A stretch of DNA of 64,000 bases. Origin: Streptomyces sp. SLBN-118 (GTDB taxonomy: Bacteria; Actinomycetota; Actinomycetes; Streptomycetales; Streptomycetaceae). The stretch is from positions 930,001 through 994,000 of the forward strand of contig NZ_VFNP01000002.1 of the NCBI RefSeq assembly GCF_006715635.1, given 5' to 3'. The notes under the pieces were generated by a model. The model did not search any database. It had not been told where the DNA came from and saw only the letters and a list, made by a program, of their open reading frames with translations. Every line of letters starts with the position of its first letter. The first letter of the stretch is position 1. Below are positions 34,216 through 42,342 of the stretch, piece by piece. The position numbers were made by a program, and so were the translations under genes.

Positions 34216-35100
34216 CTATGCCGGGGTCAGCGAGGTGAGCTTGTCGGGGTTGCGGATGATGTAGACGCACTGGATCCGACCGTCCAGCACCTCCAGTTGG
34301 AACACGCTGTCCGGCTTTCCGCCGGAGAGCACAAGGAGCGAGGGCGCACCGTTGAGTTCGACGAAGCGGAAGCCCATCTCCGGGATCGGCTGGCGCGTCA
34401 CTGCGAACAGGAAGCGTCCGACCTTGTCCGCGCTCTCCATGACCCGCAGCGGGGCCTTGGCCTTGCCGCCGCTGTCGCCCACCAGGCGCACGTCCGGTGC
34501 CAGCAGACTCAGCAGCGACTGAAGGTCTCCGCCTGAGGCGGCGGCCAGGAAGCGTTCGGTGAGGTCGCGGCGTTCGGTGGGGTCGACGTCGTAGCGGGGC
34601 CTGCGCTCCTCGACATGGCGGCGGGCGCGGCCCGCGAGCTGCCGGACGGCCGCCTCGGACCGGTCGAGGGTGGTTGCGATCTCCGCGTACGGGAATCCGA
34701 AGGCCTCGCGCAGCACGAACACCGCGCGCTCAAGCGGCGACAGCGCCTCCAGCACGACCAGGACGGCGAGGCTGACGGATTCGGCGAGTACAGCCTGCTC
34801 CGCGGTGTCGGGGACGGTGTATCCGAAGTCGGTGGCGAGCGGTTCGGGCAGCCAGGGGCCGACATACGCCTCGCGGCGCGACTGGGCCTGGCGCAGCCGG
34901 TCGATGGCGAGGCGGGTGGTGATCCGTACGAGATAGCCGCGCGGCTCCCGGACGTCGCTGCGGTCCTCGGCCGACCACCGCAGCCAGGCCTCCTGAACCA
35001 CGTCCTCGGCGTCGGCCACCCGGCCGAGCATCCGGTAGGCCACGCCGGTCAGAACGGGCCGGTGCTCTTCGAAGACGTCCGTCACGGTGTCGATTGCCAC
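34216..35100 (-). CDS. ECF41-type sigma factor with SnoaL-like C-terminal domain
   Basis: About 294 residues. Sigma region 2 is VAYRMLGRVADAEDVVQEAWLRW-like (residues ~20-45) with GYLVRITTRLAIDRLR. Region 4 is LSPLERAVFVLREAFGFPYA followed by the HTH. After it comes a SnoaL_2-like domain carrying the marks of the ECF41 group: GDSGGKAKAP (DGGGK-type) and the terminal RNPDKL. In that group the C-terminal extension replaces an anti-sigma factor. The usual neighbouring carboxymuconolactone decarboxylase or oxidoreductase target is not adjacent. Start GTG 35100 is preferred (GGGGG upstream); ATG 35118 is an alternative. Confidence 0.9.
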   Translation of the reverse strand: MAIDTVTDVFEEHRPVLTGVAYRMLGRVADAEDVVQEAWLRWSAEDRSDVREPRGYLVRITTRLAIDRLRQAQSRREAYVGPWLPEPLATDFGYTVPDTAEQAVLAESVSLAVLVVLEALSPLERAVFVLREAFGFPYAEIATTLDRSEAAVRQLAGRARRHVEERRPRYDVDPTERRDLTERFLAAASGGDLQSLLSLLAPDVRLVGDSGGKAKAPLRVMESADKVGRFLFAVTRQPIPEMGFRFVELNGAPSLLVLSGGKPDSVFQLEVLDGRIQCVYIIRNPDKLTSLTPA

Positions 35101-35188
35101 GCCCCCATCCCAACCCATCGCTCTGCACCTGTCCAGCCGGTTCGGGGTGCGGTGCACGACACAGGGAGCCCCGCGTAGGCTCGCCCCC

Positions 35189-35221
35189 TTGAACTGGAAG
35201 CTACTGAGCGGTAATTGTTAC
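35189..35221 (+). promoter_or_regulatory. Promoter with possible operator, motif shared with tap
   Basis: TTGAAC (35189-35194) and TAATTG (35212-35217) are spaced by 17 bp. Over them lies TACTGAGCGGTAATTGTTAC (35202-35221), which agrees at 16 of 20 positions with the motif before tap (4526-4545). GTAA-ttg-TTAC within it is an inverted repeat. Confidence 0.4.
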
Positions 35222-35273
35222 TGACAAGCCGTCCAAGACGTCTTCACGCGGGCGACACCAGGGAGCAGCAAGC

Positions 35274-36104
35274 ATGGCCGAGAAAATCTCGTTCTCCATC
35301 GAGTCCGCCCGTGGCAGCCGGGCACTGTCCGTCAGGTACGAGCGTGCGGGCACGGGCGAGCCGCTGCTGCTGCTCCATGGAATCGGGCACCACTGGCAGG
35401 CCTGGGAGCCAGTCATGGGAATCCTGGCGGCAGAGCGCGATGTCATCGCCATCGACCTGCCCGGCTTCGGCACGTCCCCCGCGCTTCCGGACGGTGTTGC
35501 GTACGACCTGACCACCGTCGGCTCGGTCCTCGGTGCGATGTGCGAGGCGCTGGCGATCGAACGCCCCCATGTCGCGGGGAACTCGCTGGGCGGGCTGCTC
35601 GCCCTGGAGTTGGGCCGGGAGAAGCTCGTCCGGTCGGTCACGGCCCTCTCCCCCGCCGGCTTCTGGTCACCGGGCGAGCGCCAGTACGCCTTCGGGATGC
35701 TGCTCACCATGCGGCGCGCGGCCCAGGCGATGCCGCTGCCCCTGATCGAGGGACTGTCCCGGTCGATCGCCGGGCGGGCGGCACTGACCAGCAGCATCTA
35801 CGCGCGGCCCGGGCGGCGTTCACCCGAGGCGGCGGTCGCGGAGACCCTCGCCCTGCGCGAGGCCACCGGTTTCCACCAGACGCTCGCCGCCGGCCGCAGC
35901 ATCATGTTCACCGACGATGTGCCCGATGTGCCGGTCACCATCGGCTGGGGCACGCGGGACCGGCTGCTGCTGCGCCGCCAGGGCATCCGCGCCAAGCACG
36001 TCATCCCCTCTGCCCGGCTGGTACGACTGCCCGGCTGCGGCCATGTCCCCATGAACGACGATCCCGCGCTGGTCGCCCGCGTGATCCTGGACGGCAGCCG
36101 CTGA
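35274..36104 (+). CDS. Alpha/beta-fold hydrolase
   Basis: A 276-residue single-domain hydrolase of the Abhydrolase_1 type. The oxyanion region is LLLLHGIGHHWQAWEPV, the nucleophile elbow is VAGNSLGGLLALELG (Ser), an acid candidate is in GWGTRDRLLL (Asp), and the His is in GCGHVPMNDDP. There is no signal peptide. It resembles cytosolic esterases or meta-cleavage hydrolases; the substrate is unknown. Start ATG 35274 follows GGGAG. Its last 285 bases are overlapped antisense by the extended DMT transporter frame. Confidence 0.88.
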   Translation: MAEKISFSIESARGSRALSVRYERAGTGEPLLLLHGIGHHWQAWEPVMGILAAERDVIAIDLPGFGTSPALPDGVAYDLTTVGSVLGAMCEALAIERPHVAGNSLGGLLALELGREKLVRSVTALSPAGFWSPGERQYAFGMLLTMRRAAQAMPLPLIEGLSRSIAGRAALTSSIYARPGRRSPEAAVAETLALREATGFHQTLAAGRSIMFTDDVPDVPVTIGWGTRDRLLLRRQGIRAKHVIPSARLVRLPGCGHVPMNDDPALVARVILDGSR

Positions 36105-36980
36105 CCGCTTGTTGAACACGCCCGAGCCGAGCGCGGCGCCCACCCCGACCAGTACGCCGCCCGCCGCCTGGGGCGCGCCGAACGAGCCCGTCCCGACGAG
36201 CGGCGCGCTCAGGGCGGCGGCGACGGGGATCACTCCGGAGAAGAGCGTGGCGCGCTCGGCGCCGATGCGCTGCACACCCATGTACCAGGTGACGAATCCG
36301 ACGACCGTGACGACGGCCGCCTGCCACAGCAGTGCGAGCGTCTCCGCCTGCGCCGGCGCGCGCACAAAGCCGGCGCCGTCGAGCACAAGGCCGAGGACCG
36401 TGGATTCGACGGCGGCGATGCCGCAGACCGTGGCGGTGAGCAGCTTGGGGCCGAGCGGGCGCAGTACGGGAGTGGCGAGGACGGCGAAGCCGACCTCGCC
36501 GGCCAGCGCCCCCGCCGACCACACGATGCCGATCAGGTCGGTACGGCCCCACCCCTGGACGGTGAAGGCTCCGGCCGCCACCAGCAGCGCTCCGTACAGG
36601 ACGGGCCGGGCGGGCCGCCGACCGTCCAGGAGCGGGACGAGCACAGCGACGATGACGGGCGCGCAGCCGACGAACACGCCCGGAACGGCAGGCTCCGAGG
36701 TGCGTTCAGCGGCCAGGATCGCCAGGTTGAATCCGACCATGCCGACGGCGGCGAGTACGGCGAGCCGTGCCCATTGCGACCGGCCGAGGGCCCGCAGTGG
36801 CGCGAGCCCGGCCCGTCCGCCGAGCAGCGGCAGCAGGAGCAGACAGGCCAGGGCGTAGCGCAGCGCCTGACCGCCCGCGTACGGATAGTCCCCGAGGACG
36901 CTGTTGGCGGTGAAGGAGGCGCCGACGAGGACGTAGGCGAAGCTGACGAGCAGCGCCCCGCGCAGGGAATTCGCGTTCAT
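35820..36980 (-). CDS. EamA/DMT-family transporter with antisense C-terminal extension
   Basis: The N-terminal ~290 residues form a ten-helix EamA (drug/metabolite) transporter: two repeats starting YVLVGASFTANSVLGD and LIGIVWSAGALAGEVGFAV, ending with LVGVGAALGSGVFNKR. The frame then continues 96 codons into sequence that is simply the antisense of the hydrolase at 35274, rich in H, G, D and Q and without family resemblance. The functional protein should end near position 36110, so a stop codon has probably been lost at that point. Start ATG 36980, divergent from a MocR-type regulator 46 bp away that likely controls it. Confidence 0.82.
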   Translation of the reverse strand: MNANSLRGALLVSFAYVLVGASFTANSVLGDYPYAGGQALRYALACLLLLPLLGGRAGLAPLRALGRSQWARLAVLAAVGMVGFNLAILAAERTSEPAVPGVFVGCAPVIVAVLVPLLDGRRPARPVLYGALLVAAGAFTVQGWGRTDLIGIVWSAGALAGEVGFAVLATPVLRPLGPKLLTATVCGIAAVESTVLGLVLDGAGFVRAPAQAETLALLWQAAVVTVVGFVTWYMGVQRIGAERATLFSGVIPVAAALSAPLVGTGSFGAPQAAGGVLVGVGAALGSGVFNKRSAAAVQDHAGDQRGIVVHGDMAAAGQSYQPGRGDDVLGADALAAQQQPVPRAPADGDRHIGHIVGEHDAAAGGERLVETGGLAQGEGLRDRRLG

Positions 36981-37026
36981 GTGGCGACGCTATGGATCGG
37001 GGCGGACCCGGTTAAGGTCCACTTCC

Positions 37027-38475
37027 ATGACATCATCGGGGACCACTTCGGCCGCCGGCGGATCTTCACGGGGCGAGGCCTGGAACACCGCCTGGGAACT
37101 GCTGCTGCCCGCAGCCGCCGCCCCGGCCCGGCAGCGCGGGCGCGCCCTGCAGTCGGCGCTGCGCGACGCCGTGCGGTCCGGACGGCTCGCGGCCGGCACT
37201 CGGCTGCCGTCCAGCCGCGAGCTCGCCGCCGATCTGGGCGTCTCACGTGGCCTGGTCACCGAGGCGTACGAACAGCTGACCGCCGAGGGGTATCTGCGCA
37301 GCGACCGGGGCGCGGGCACCTGGGTGGGCGACGCGGCGCGCACGGCTGTACGCGGGGCGCGGGACCTGGCGCCGCGCACTCCCGGCGCACGGGTGGACTT
37401 CCGTCCCGGGACGCCCGATCTCTCGCTCTTCCCGCGCGCCGCGTGGACCGCCACGCACAAGTCCGTGCTCGCGCGGCTGCCGCACCGGGCTCTGGGCTAT
37501 CCCGATCCGCGCGGACTGCCTGAACTGCGCACCGCGCTGGCCTCGTTGCTCACCCGGCGGCGCGGCGTGGTGGCCGATCCGGAATCTCTGGTGGTGTGTT
37601 CGGGCGTCGCGCAGGCGATGACGCTGCTCGGATTCGTCCTGCACGGGCACGGCCTGCGGACGGTTGGTGTCGAGGACCCGGGAAGTCCCGATCACGGGTC
37701 GCTGTTCGCGGCGGCCGGGCTGAGTACGACACCGCTGCCGCTGGACGGCGAAGGGCTCGCCACCGGGTCGCTGGAACGTTCCGGTGTCCGTGCCGTGGTG
37801 ACCACTCCGGCCCACCAGTTCCCGACCGGGATCGCCTGCTCGGCGAGGCGTCGCACCGAACTCCTCGACTGGGCACGGTCGGTGGACGGCCTGATCGTCG
37901 AGGACGACTACGACGGCGACTTCCGCTACGACCGCGCTCCCGTCGGGGCTCTCCAGGGGCTCGACCCGGACCGCGTCGCCTACACCGGATCGGTCAGCAA
38001 GTCCCTGGCGCCGGGGCTGCGGCTGGGCTGGCTGGTGGTGCCCGCCCGCCTGGTGGACGAGGTGGTCGAGCGCAAACGCACCATGGATCTCGGCAACCCC
38101 GCCCTGGACCAGGCACTCCTCGCGGAGTTCGTCGACCGCGGCGGCTACGACCGGCAGTTGCGCCGCTGCCAGCGCGCCTACCGGGAGCGGCGGGACACCG
38201 TTGTCGCGGCGCTGACGGAGCACTTTCCGGGCTCACAGGTCAGCGGCATCGCGGCCGGGCTGCACATCATCGCGACACTCCCGGAGCGCTACGGTCCCGA
38301 GCCCGGGTTTGTCCAGCGCGCAGGGGCGGCCGGTGTCGCGGTGCGCCCGCTGGCCGACTACCGGGTGGCGAGCGCCGAGGCCACCGGCGTACGCCTGGTG
38401 CTCGGGTACGCGCACCTGGCGCCGTCCGACATCGTGCGCGGGGTGCGCCTGATGGCCGAAGCGGTCATGCCATAG
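37027..38475 (+). CDS. MocR/PdxR-type regulator (GntR HTH + aminotransferase domain)
   Basis: A 482-residue fusion. The GntR winged helix occupies about residues 30-95 (LRDAVRSGRLAAGTRLPSSR, LAADLGVSRGLVTEAYEQL). A class-I aminotransferase-like domain follows, with GYPDPRGLPELR, VEDPGSPDHG, VEDDYDGDFRYD and the PLP Lys in YTGSVSKSLAPGLRLGW. PdxR-like members sense pyridoxal phosphate; other MocR proteins control transporters. It is divergent from the DMT transporter, the likely target. The start is ATG 37027; no Shine-Dalgarno sequence is evident, so it may be leaderless. Confidence 0.92.
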   Translation: MTSSGTTSAAGGSSRGEAWNTAWELLLPAAAAPARQRGRALQSALRDAVRSGRLAAGTRLPSSRELAADLGVSRGLVTEAYEQLTAEGYLRSDRGAGTWVGDAARTAVRGARDLAPRTPGARVDFRPGTPDLSLFPRAAWTATHKSVLARLPHRALGYPDPRGLPELRTALASLLTRRRGVVADPESLVVCSGVAQAMTLLGFVLHGHGLRTVGVEDPGSPDHGSLFAAAGLSTTPLPLDGEGLATGSLERSGVRAVVTTPAHQFPTGIACSARRRTELLDWARSVDGLIVEDDYDGDFRYDRAPVGALQGLDPDRVAYTGSVSKSLAPGLRLGWLVVPARLVDEVVERKRTMDLGNPALDQALLAEFVDRGGYDRQLRRCQRAYRERRDTVVAALTEHFPGSQVSGIAAGLHIIATLPERYGPEPGFVQRAGAAGVAVRPLADYRVASAEATGVRLVLGYAHLAPSDIVRGVRLMAEAVMP

Positions 38476-38569
38476 GGCGCGTTGTTCACTTGGGGTTCGC
38501 GCCCCGGCCGTGGCCGGACGCCAGGCATGGCTCGGCACACCCGTCCGACCTGCCCCAGGAGGCCAAGCG

Positions 38570-38779
38570 ATGTCGCACAGCCCGCGCAGTTCGTCCCCCG
38601 ACCGCCGTTCCGTACTGCGCGGCACAGTCGCAAAGTGCTTCAGCCCGGGCGCGTGGGGCAGTAGTACGCGGCCGCCGGCGCTCCCACCAACCGGAGTGCC
38701 GGGGCCGGTCCCCGTGCCGGGCTGGACGGCCTGCTGCTCGGCCGCGATCTGGCCGAGCTGGTGGGGCTCGGTCTGGTGA
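38570..38779 (+). pseudogene. 5' fragment of a Tat-secreted protein gene
   Basis: ATG 38570 follows a strong AGGAGG and opens with MSHSPRSSSPDRRSVLRGT, a twin-arginine signal n-region (RRSVLRG). After about 20 codons the expected hydrophobic core does not come; the frame runs into sequence that, in another phase, codes for the tail of an unrelated protein (38665-39114). This looks like a deletion joint between two former genes. Homologous Tat proteins with such starts are often phosphatases or oxidoreductases, which cannot be decided here. Confidence 0.5.
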
Positions 38780-39114
38780 AACCCAACCGGCTGGCCGAAT
38801 CGGCCCGTATGGCGGCCGCGACCGGTGCGTATGCGACAACCTGGTCCGCGCTCGCCGGGGCGCTGCCCGGACTGCTGACGGCGCGGACACCTTCGCGCGG
38901 CCTGGGAGAGCTACTGGGCGTGGCCGCCGACTGCGTCGAGCGCTGCGGGACGGCCGCAGTGTTTTCAGTGGGCCTGGAAGGGATACCCGGGCTGGCAGAG
39001 CTGGCAGCCCGCCGGGGCTCTTCCCAGCTCATCGCCCAGGCGTCCCGGCTACTGAAAGCCATGAACCAGGGAGCCGAACAGTCCACGCCACAAACGGCAA
39101 GAAATGGCATATAG
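38665..39114 (+). pseudogene. 3' fragment of a larger gene, unknown (DUF6493-like tail)
   Basis: After an in-frame TAG at 38662 the phase reads about 149 codons. These include AGLDGLLLGRDLAELVGLGL, VKPNRLAESARMAAATGAYA, TTWSALAGALPGLL, GLGELLGVAADCVERCG and a LIAQASRLLKAMNQGAEQS ending. It is helical and well formed, but no start with a ribosome site precedes it. It resembles the end of the large repeat-type proteins (DUF6493/SWIM-associated) common in Streptomyces. The GTG at 38761 could in principle start a 117-residue product, but this is more likely a remnant. Confidence 0.55.
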
Positions 39115-39190
39115 CGAACCAGATCCGGGCTTAACCCATCAGTCACAAAGCGTTCGTGATCACGCAACACCATGCGGTCACAGTGGTGGC

Positions 39191-40606
39191 ATGACTGATG
39201 TGACTTCTGCGAAGACCGCCCGCCGTCCACACCACTGGCGGCGGGATCTCGTCGAGTTGGCGGCCATGTTCACCGCCGTAGCTGTCGCCGATGCCATCGC
39301 CAACATGGTCGGGCACGGTCCCGACGGCCCGTTCCTGCTCATCACCTCGGCCGTGGCGCTCGTCGCGACGGCTGGCTTCCACACATGGTGGGCACGACGC
39401 CACAGCCATGCCCCTCCGGTGCACGTGTCCGATACCGCCGGTGAGGCCCGGCTGGGCGCCGCGGCACGGGAGGCCGCCGGGCCCGAGCTCGCCGCGCGCG
39501 GCGGCGAGCTGTTCGAGACCTCGCTGTGGCGGATGCGTACCACCGTGCAGGACACGCCCGGCAGCCTGGCCGCGCTGTGCACCGCCCTCGCCCGGCATCA
39601 GGTGGACATCCTGACCCTGCAGACGCATCCGCTCGCCGAGGGCACGGTGGACGAGTTCCTGCTGCGTGCCCCGGCCCCCCTCCAGGCGAGGCAGCTGGGC
39701 CTGGAGATCTCCGCGGCGGGCGGCCGCAACACCTGGATCGAGCGCGCCGACGCCCACGATCTCGTCGACACCCCCACCCGGGTGCTCGGCCTCGCCACCC
39801 GTACCGCCCTGGACGCGGCCGAACTGCCGCTCGCGCTGCGCCAGTTGCTCGGCCGCTGCACCATCCACTCACTGCCCGCCGTCAGCCTCTCCGGCCGGCC
39901 GACGGGCGAGACGCCTCCCGTCGAGGGCGTGCTGGAGGAGACGGTGATGCGGCTGCGCGACCCGAACGGCGGCGCGATCACCGTCGAGCGGCCCTATCTG
40001 CCCTTCACCCCGACGGAGTTCGCCCGGGCGCGGGCCCTGGTCGAGCTGGATGCCCGCCTCGGCCCCCGCATCCCGCGCAGCGAGGACGTCCTCACCCTCC
40101 CCGAGGGCAATGAGATCATCGTGCGCCGCGCCGACCAGGACGATGTCCAGGCGGCGAAGGCCATGCACGACCGCTGCTCCGACCGCACTCTGAGCCTGCG
40201 CTACCACGGCCCGGTCAACGACGCCGACCGCTATCTCAATCATCTGCTCAGCCCGCGCTTCGGCCGCACACTCGCCGTGCAGACGGTCTCCGGCAAGCTG
40301 GTCGCCCTCGGCCACCTGCTGTGGGACGGCGACGAGACCGAGGTCGCCCTGCTCGTCGAGGACGACTGGCAGCGCCGCGGCATCGGCACGGAGCTGCTCG
40401 GCCGGCTGGTCGACATGGCCGTCGAGGCCGGCTGCGAGAGTGTCTACGCCGTGACCCAGTCGTCCAACACCGGCATGGTCGCGGCCATGCGCGGTCTCGG
40501 GCTGCCCCTCGACTTTCAGATCGAGGAGGGCACGCTGGTGATCACCGCCCGACTGGACGCGACTGCTGTACGCTCCCGCGCTCGCTTCGAACAGGTCGAA
40601 CGCTGA
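39191..40606 (+). CDS. Membrane-anchored ACT-GNAT acetyltransferase-like protein
   Basis: A 471-residue multidomain protein. Residues ~15-70 hold two hydrophobic helices (LVELAAMFTAVAVADAI and FLLITSAVALVATAGF). From about 115 an ACT-like unit begins (MRTTVQDTPGSLAALCTALA, HQVDILTLQTHPL). From about 310 to the end is a GNAT domain (IIVRRADQDDVQAAKAMHDR, VEDDWQRRGIGTELLGRLV, YAVTQSSNTGMVAAMRGLG). ACT units sense amino acids, so an amino-acid-regulated lysine acetyltransferase is plausible. Start ATG 39191. The 3' end overlaps the convergent PLP enzyme by 65 bases. Confidence 0.85.
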   Translation: MTDVTSAKTARRPHHWRRDLVELAAMFTAVAVADAIANMVGHGPDGPFLLITSAVALVATAGFHTWWARRHSHAPPVHVSDTAGEARLGAAAREAAGPELAARGGELFETSLWRMRTTVQDTPGSLAALCTALARHQVDILTLQTHPLAEGTVDEFLLRAPAPLQARQLGLEISAAGGRNTWIERADAHDLVDTPTRVLGLATRTALDAAELPLALRQLLGRCTIHSLPAVSLSGRPTGETPPVEGVLEETVMRLRDPNGGAITVERPYLPFTPTEFARARALVELDARLGPRIPRSEDVLTLPEGNEIIVRRADQDDVQAAKAMHDRCSDRTLSLRYHGPVNDADRYLNHLLSPRFGRTLAVQTVSGKLVALGHLLWDGDETEVALLVEDDWQRRGIGTELLGRLVDMAVEAGCESVYAVTQSSNTGMVAAMRGLGLPLDFQIEEGTLVITARLDATAVRSRARFEQVER

Positions 40607-41741
40607 GGGCCTCCGTCAGGTCGCGCCACAGATCCTCGACGTCCTCCAGCCCCACCGACAGCCGCAGCAGCCGGTCGCTGACGCCCGCCGAGCGCCGGTC
40701 TCCCTCCGCCACAATGCGGTGACTGATGGAGGCCGGGTGCTGAATAAGGGTGTCGACGCTGCCGAGACTGACCGCCGGAGTGATCAGCCGTACGTTCGCG
40801 ATCACGTCGTGCGGGTCGCCGTACACCTCGAAGGAGACCATCGCGCCGCCGATCCGCGGATAGTGGACGCGGGCGACGCGCGGGTCGGCCGCCAGGCGGC
40901 AGGCCAGGTCGGCGGCGGTGGTGGAGGCGGCCCGTACCCGTACCGGAAGGGTCGACAGTCCCCGAAGCAGCAGATATCCGGCCATCGGGTGCAGAACGCC
41001 GCCTGTCGCGAAGCGCACCTGGCGCAGCCTGCCCGCGAATTCCTCGTCGCAGGCCACCACTCCGCCCATCACATCGCCGTGTCCGCCCAGATACTTCGTG
41101 GCACTGTGCAGCACGATCCGGGCGCCGTGCTCCACCGGCCGCTGGAGTACGGGCGTGGCGAAGGTGTTGTCGACGAGCAGCGGCACGGAGCCGCAGGCGT
41201 GCCGCACGGCCCGCAGGTCGACCTCCGCCAGCGTCGGGTTCGCGGGCGTCTCCACCATCACCAGACCGGTGTCCGGCCGGATCGCCGCGGCGATGCCCGC
41301 CGGGTCGGTCCAGGTCACCTCGGTGCCCAGCAGCCCGGCGGCGAGCAGATGGTCGCTGCACCCGTACAGCGGACGCACCGCGACCACATGGCGCAGCCCC
41401 ATGCTCGCCCGTACCAGCAGTACGGCGGTCAGCGCCGCCATGCCGCTGGCGAAGGCGACCGCGCTCTCGGTCCCCTCCAGCCTGGCCAGAGCGGTCTCGA
41501 AGCGGGCCGTGGTCGGGTTGTCCAGCCTGGCGTAGACGGGCGGCCCCTCCAGGCGCGCTCCGGTGGCGGCGAACTCGTCGATCCGTTCCGCTTCGGCTGC
41601 GGCGTCGTAGGACGGGTAGGTGGTCGACAGATCCAGCGGCGGGGCATGCAGACCGAGCTGCGCGAGATCCTCGCGTCCGGCGTGGACTGCTTCGGTGGCC
41701 AGCGCCCGGGGTGGGTGGGCGGCGAAGGCTGCGTTCTCCAT
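40542..41741 (-). CDS. Transsulfuration enzyme family PLP-dependent lyase (cystathionine gamma-synthase/lyase type)
   Basis: A 399-residue Cys/Met-metabolism PLP enzyme. Seen: PPLDLSTTYPSYDAAAE, YARLDNPTTARFETALARLE (cofactor-binding Tyr/Arg), ESAVAFASGMAALTAVLL, VETPANPTLAEVDL, LLVDNTFATPVLQRP and the PLP Lys in LHSATKYLGGHGDVMGG. It fits cystathionine gamma-lyase, gamma-synthase or methionine gamma-lyase; sequence alone does not separate these. The start is ATG 41741 without an obvious ribosome site. Divergent 59 bp away is an Lrp/AsnC regulator, the usual controller of such genes. It overlaps the convergent ACT-GNAT gene at its 3' end. Confidence 0.9.
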   Translation of the reverse strand: MENAAFAAHPPRALATEAVHAGREDLAQLGLHAPPLDLSTTYPSYDAAAEAERIDEFAATGARLEGPPVYARLDNPTTARFETALARLEGTESAVAFASGMAALTAVLLVRASMGLRHVVAVRPLYGCSDHLLAAGLLGTEVTWTDPAGIAAAIRPDTGLVMVETPANPTLAEVDLRAVRHACGSVPLLVDNTFATPVLQRPVEHGARIVLHSATKYLGGHGDVMGGVVACDEEFAGRLRQVRFATGGVLHPMAGYLLLRGLSTLPVRVRAASTTAADLACRLAADPRVARVHYPRIGGAMVSFEVYGDPHDVIANVRLITPAVSLGSVDTLIQHPASISHRIVAEGDRRSAGVSDRLLRLSVGLEDVEDLWRDLTEALSVRPVRSERGSVQQSRPVGR

Positions 41742-41753
41742 GCGCGCACTGTG

Positions 41754-41773
41754 AACACTCACCGGCAGGTGTT
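41754..41773. promoter_or_regulatory. Candidate Lrp/AsnC operator
   Basis: AACAC (41754-41758) and GTGTT (41769-41773) form an inverted repeat with a 10-base centre in the 59-bp gap between the divergent PLP lyase and AsnC-type regulator genes. Position and symmetry suit an Lrp-type site, but the arms are short. Confidence 0.3.
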
Positions 41774-41800
41774 GGCCATGGCCCGTGCTACGTTCGGCGA

Positions 41801-42304
41801 ATGGCTGAAACTGTCGCTCTCGACCCGGTGGATCTTCAAATACTCCGCCTGCTGCAGAACGACGCCCGGACCACCTACCGCGATCTGGCGGCGGAGGTCG
41901 GAGTCGCTCCATCCACGTGCCTTGACCGGGTGGCGAGGCTACGCCGCTCCGGTGTGATCCTCGGACACCGGCTGGCCCTCGACCCGGCCCGGCTGGGGCG
42001 GGGGCTGGAGGCACTGCTCTCCGTACAGGTCCGTCCGCACCGGCGTGAACTGATCGGTCCGTTCGTCGAGCGCATCCGGGCCCTGCCCGAGTCCCGTGCC
42101 CTGTTCCACCTCACCGGCCCGGACGACTACTTGGTGCATGTGGCTGTGGCGGACACCGCGGATCTGCAGCGGCTCGTGGTGGACGAATTCACCTCCAGGC
42201 GCGAGGTCGCCCGGGTCGAAACCCGGTTGATCTTCCAGCAGTGGGACTGCGGCCCGCTGCTGCCTCCCCCGACAGGTGGCTGTCAGGCCGCCGGGGCTCG
42301 ATGA
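41801..42304 (+). CDS. Lrp/AsnC-family transcriptional regulator
   Basis: A 167-residue Lrp-type regulator. The N-terminal HTH is DLQILRLLQNDARTTYRDLA, AEVGVAPSTCLDRVARLRRS and GVILGHRLALD. The C-terminal RAM ligand domain is LFHLTGPDDYLVHVAVADTA. The last 20 residues (LLPPPTGGCQAAGAR) are an unconserved tail. The start is ATG 41801. It is divergent from the transsulfuration enzyme and probably regulates it in response to methionine, cysteine or a related amino acid. Confidence 0.92.
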   Translation: MAETVALDPVDLQILRLLQNDARTTYRDLAAEVGVAPSTCLDRVARLRRSGVILGHRLALDPARLGRGLEALLSVQVRPHRRELIGPFVERIRALPESRALFHLTGPDDYLVHVAVADTADLQRLVVDEFTSRREVARVETRLIFQQWDCGPLLPPPTGGCQAAGAR

Positions 42305-42342
42305 TGGTGACGCGGAGGCCCCGCTCGTATGAGGATGTGCGC

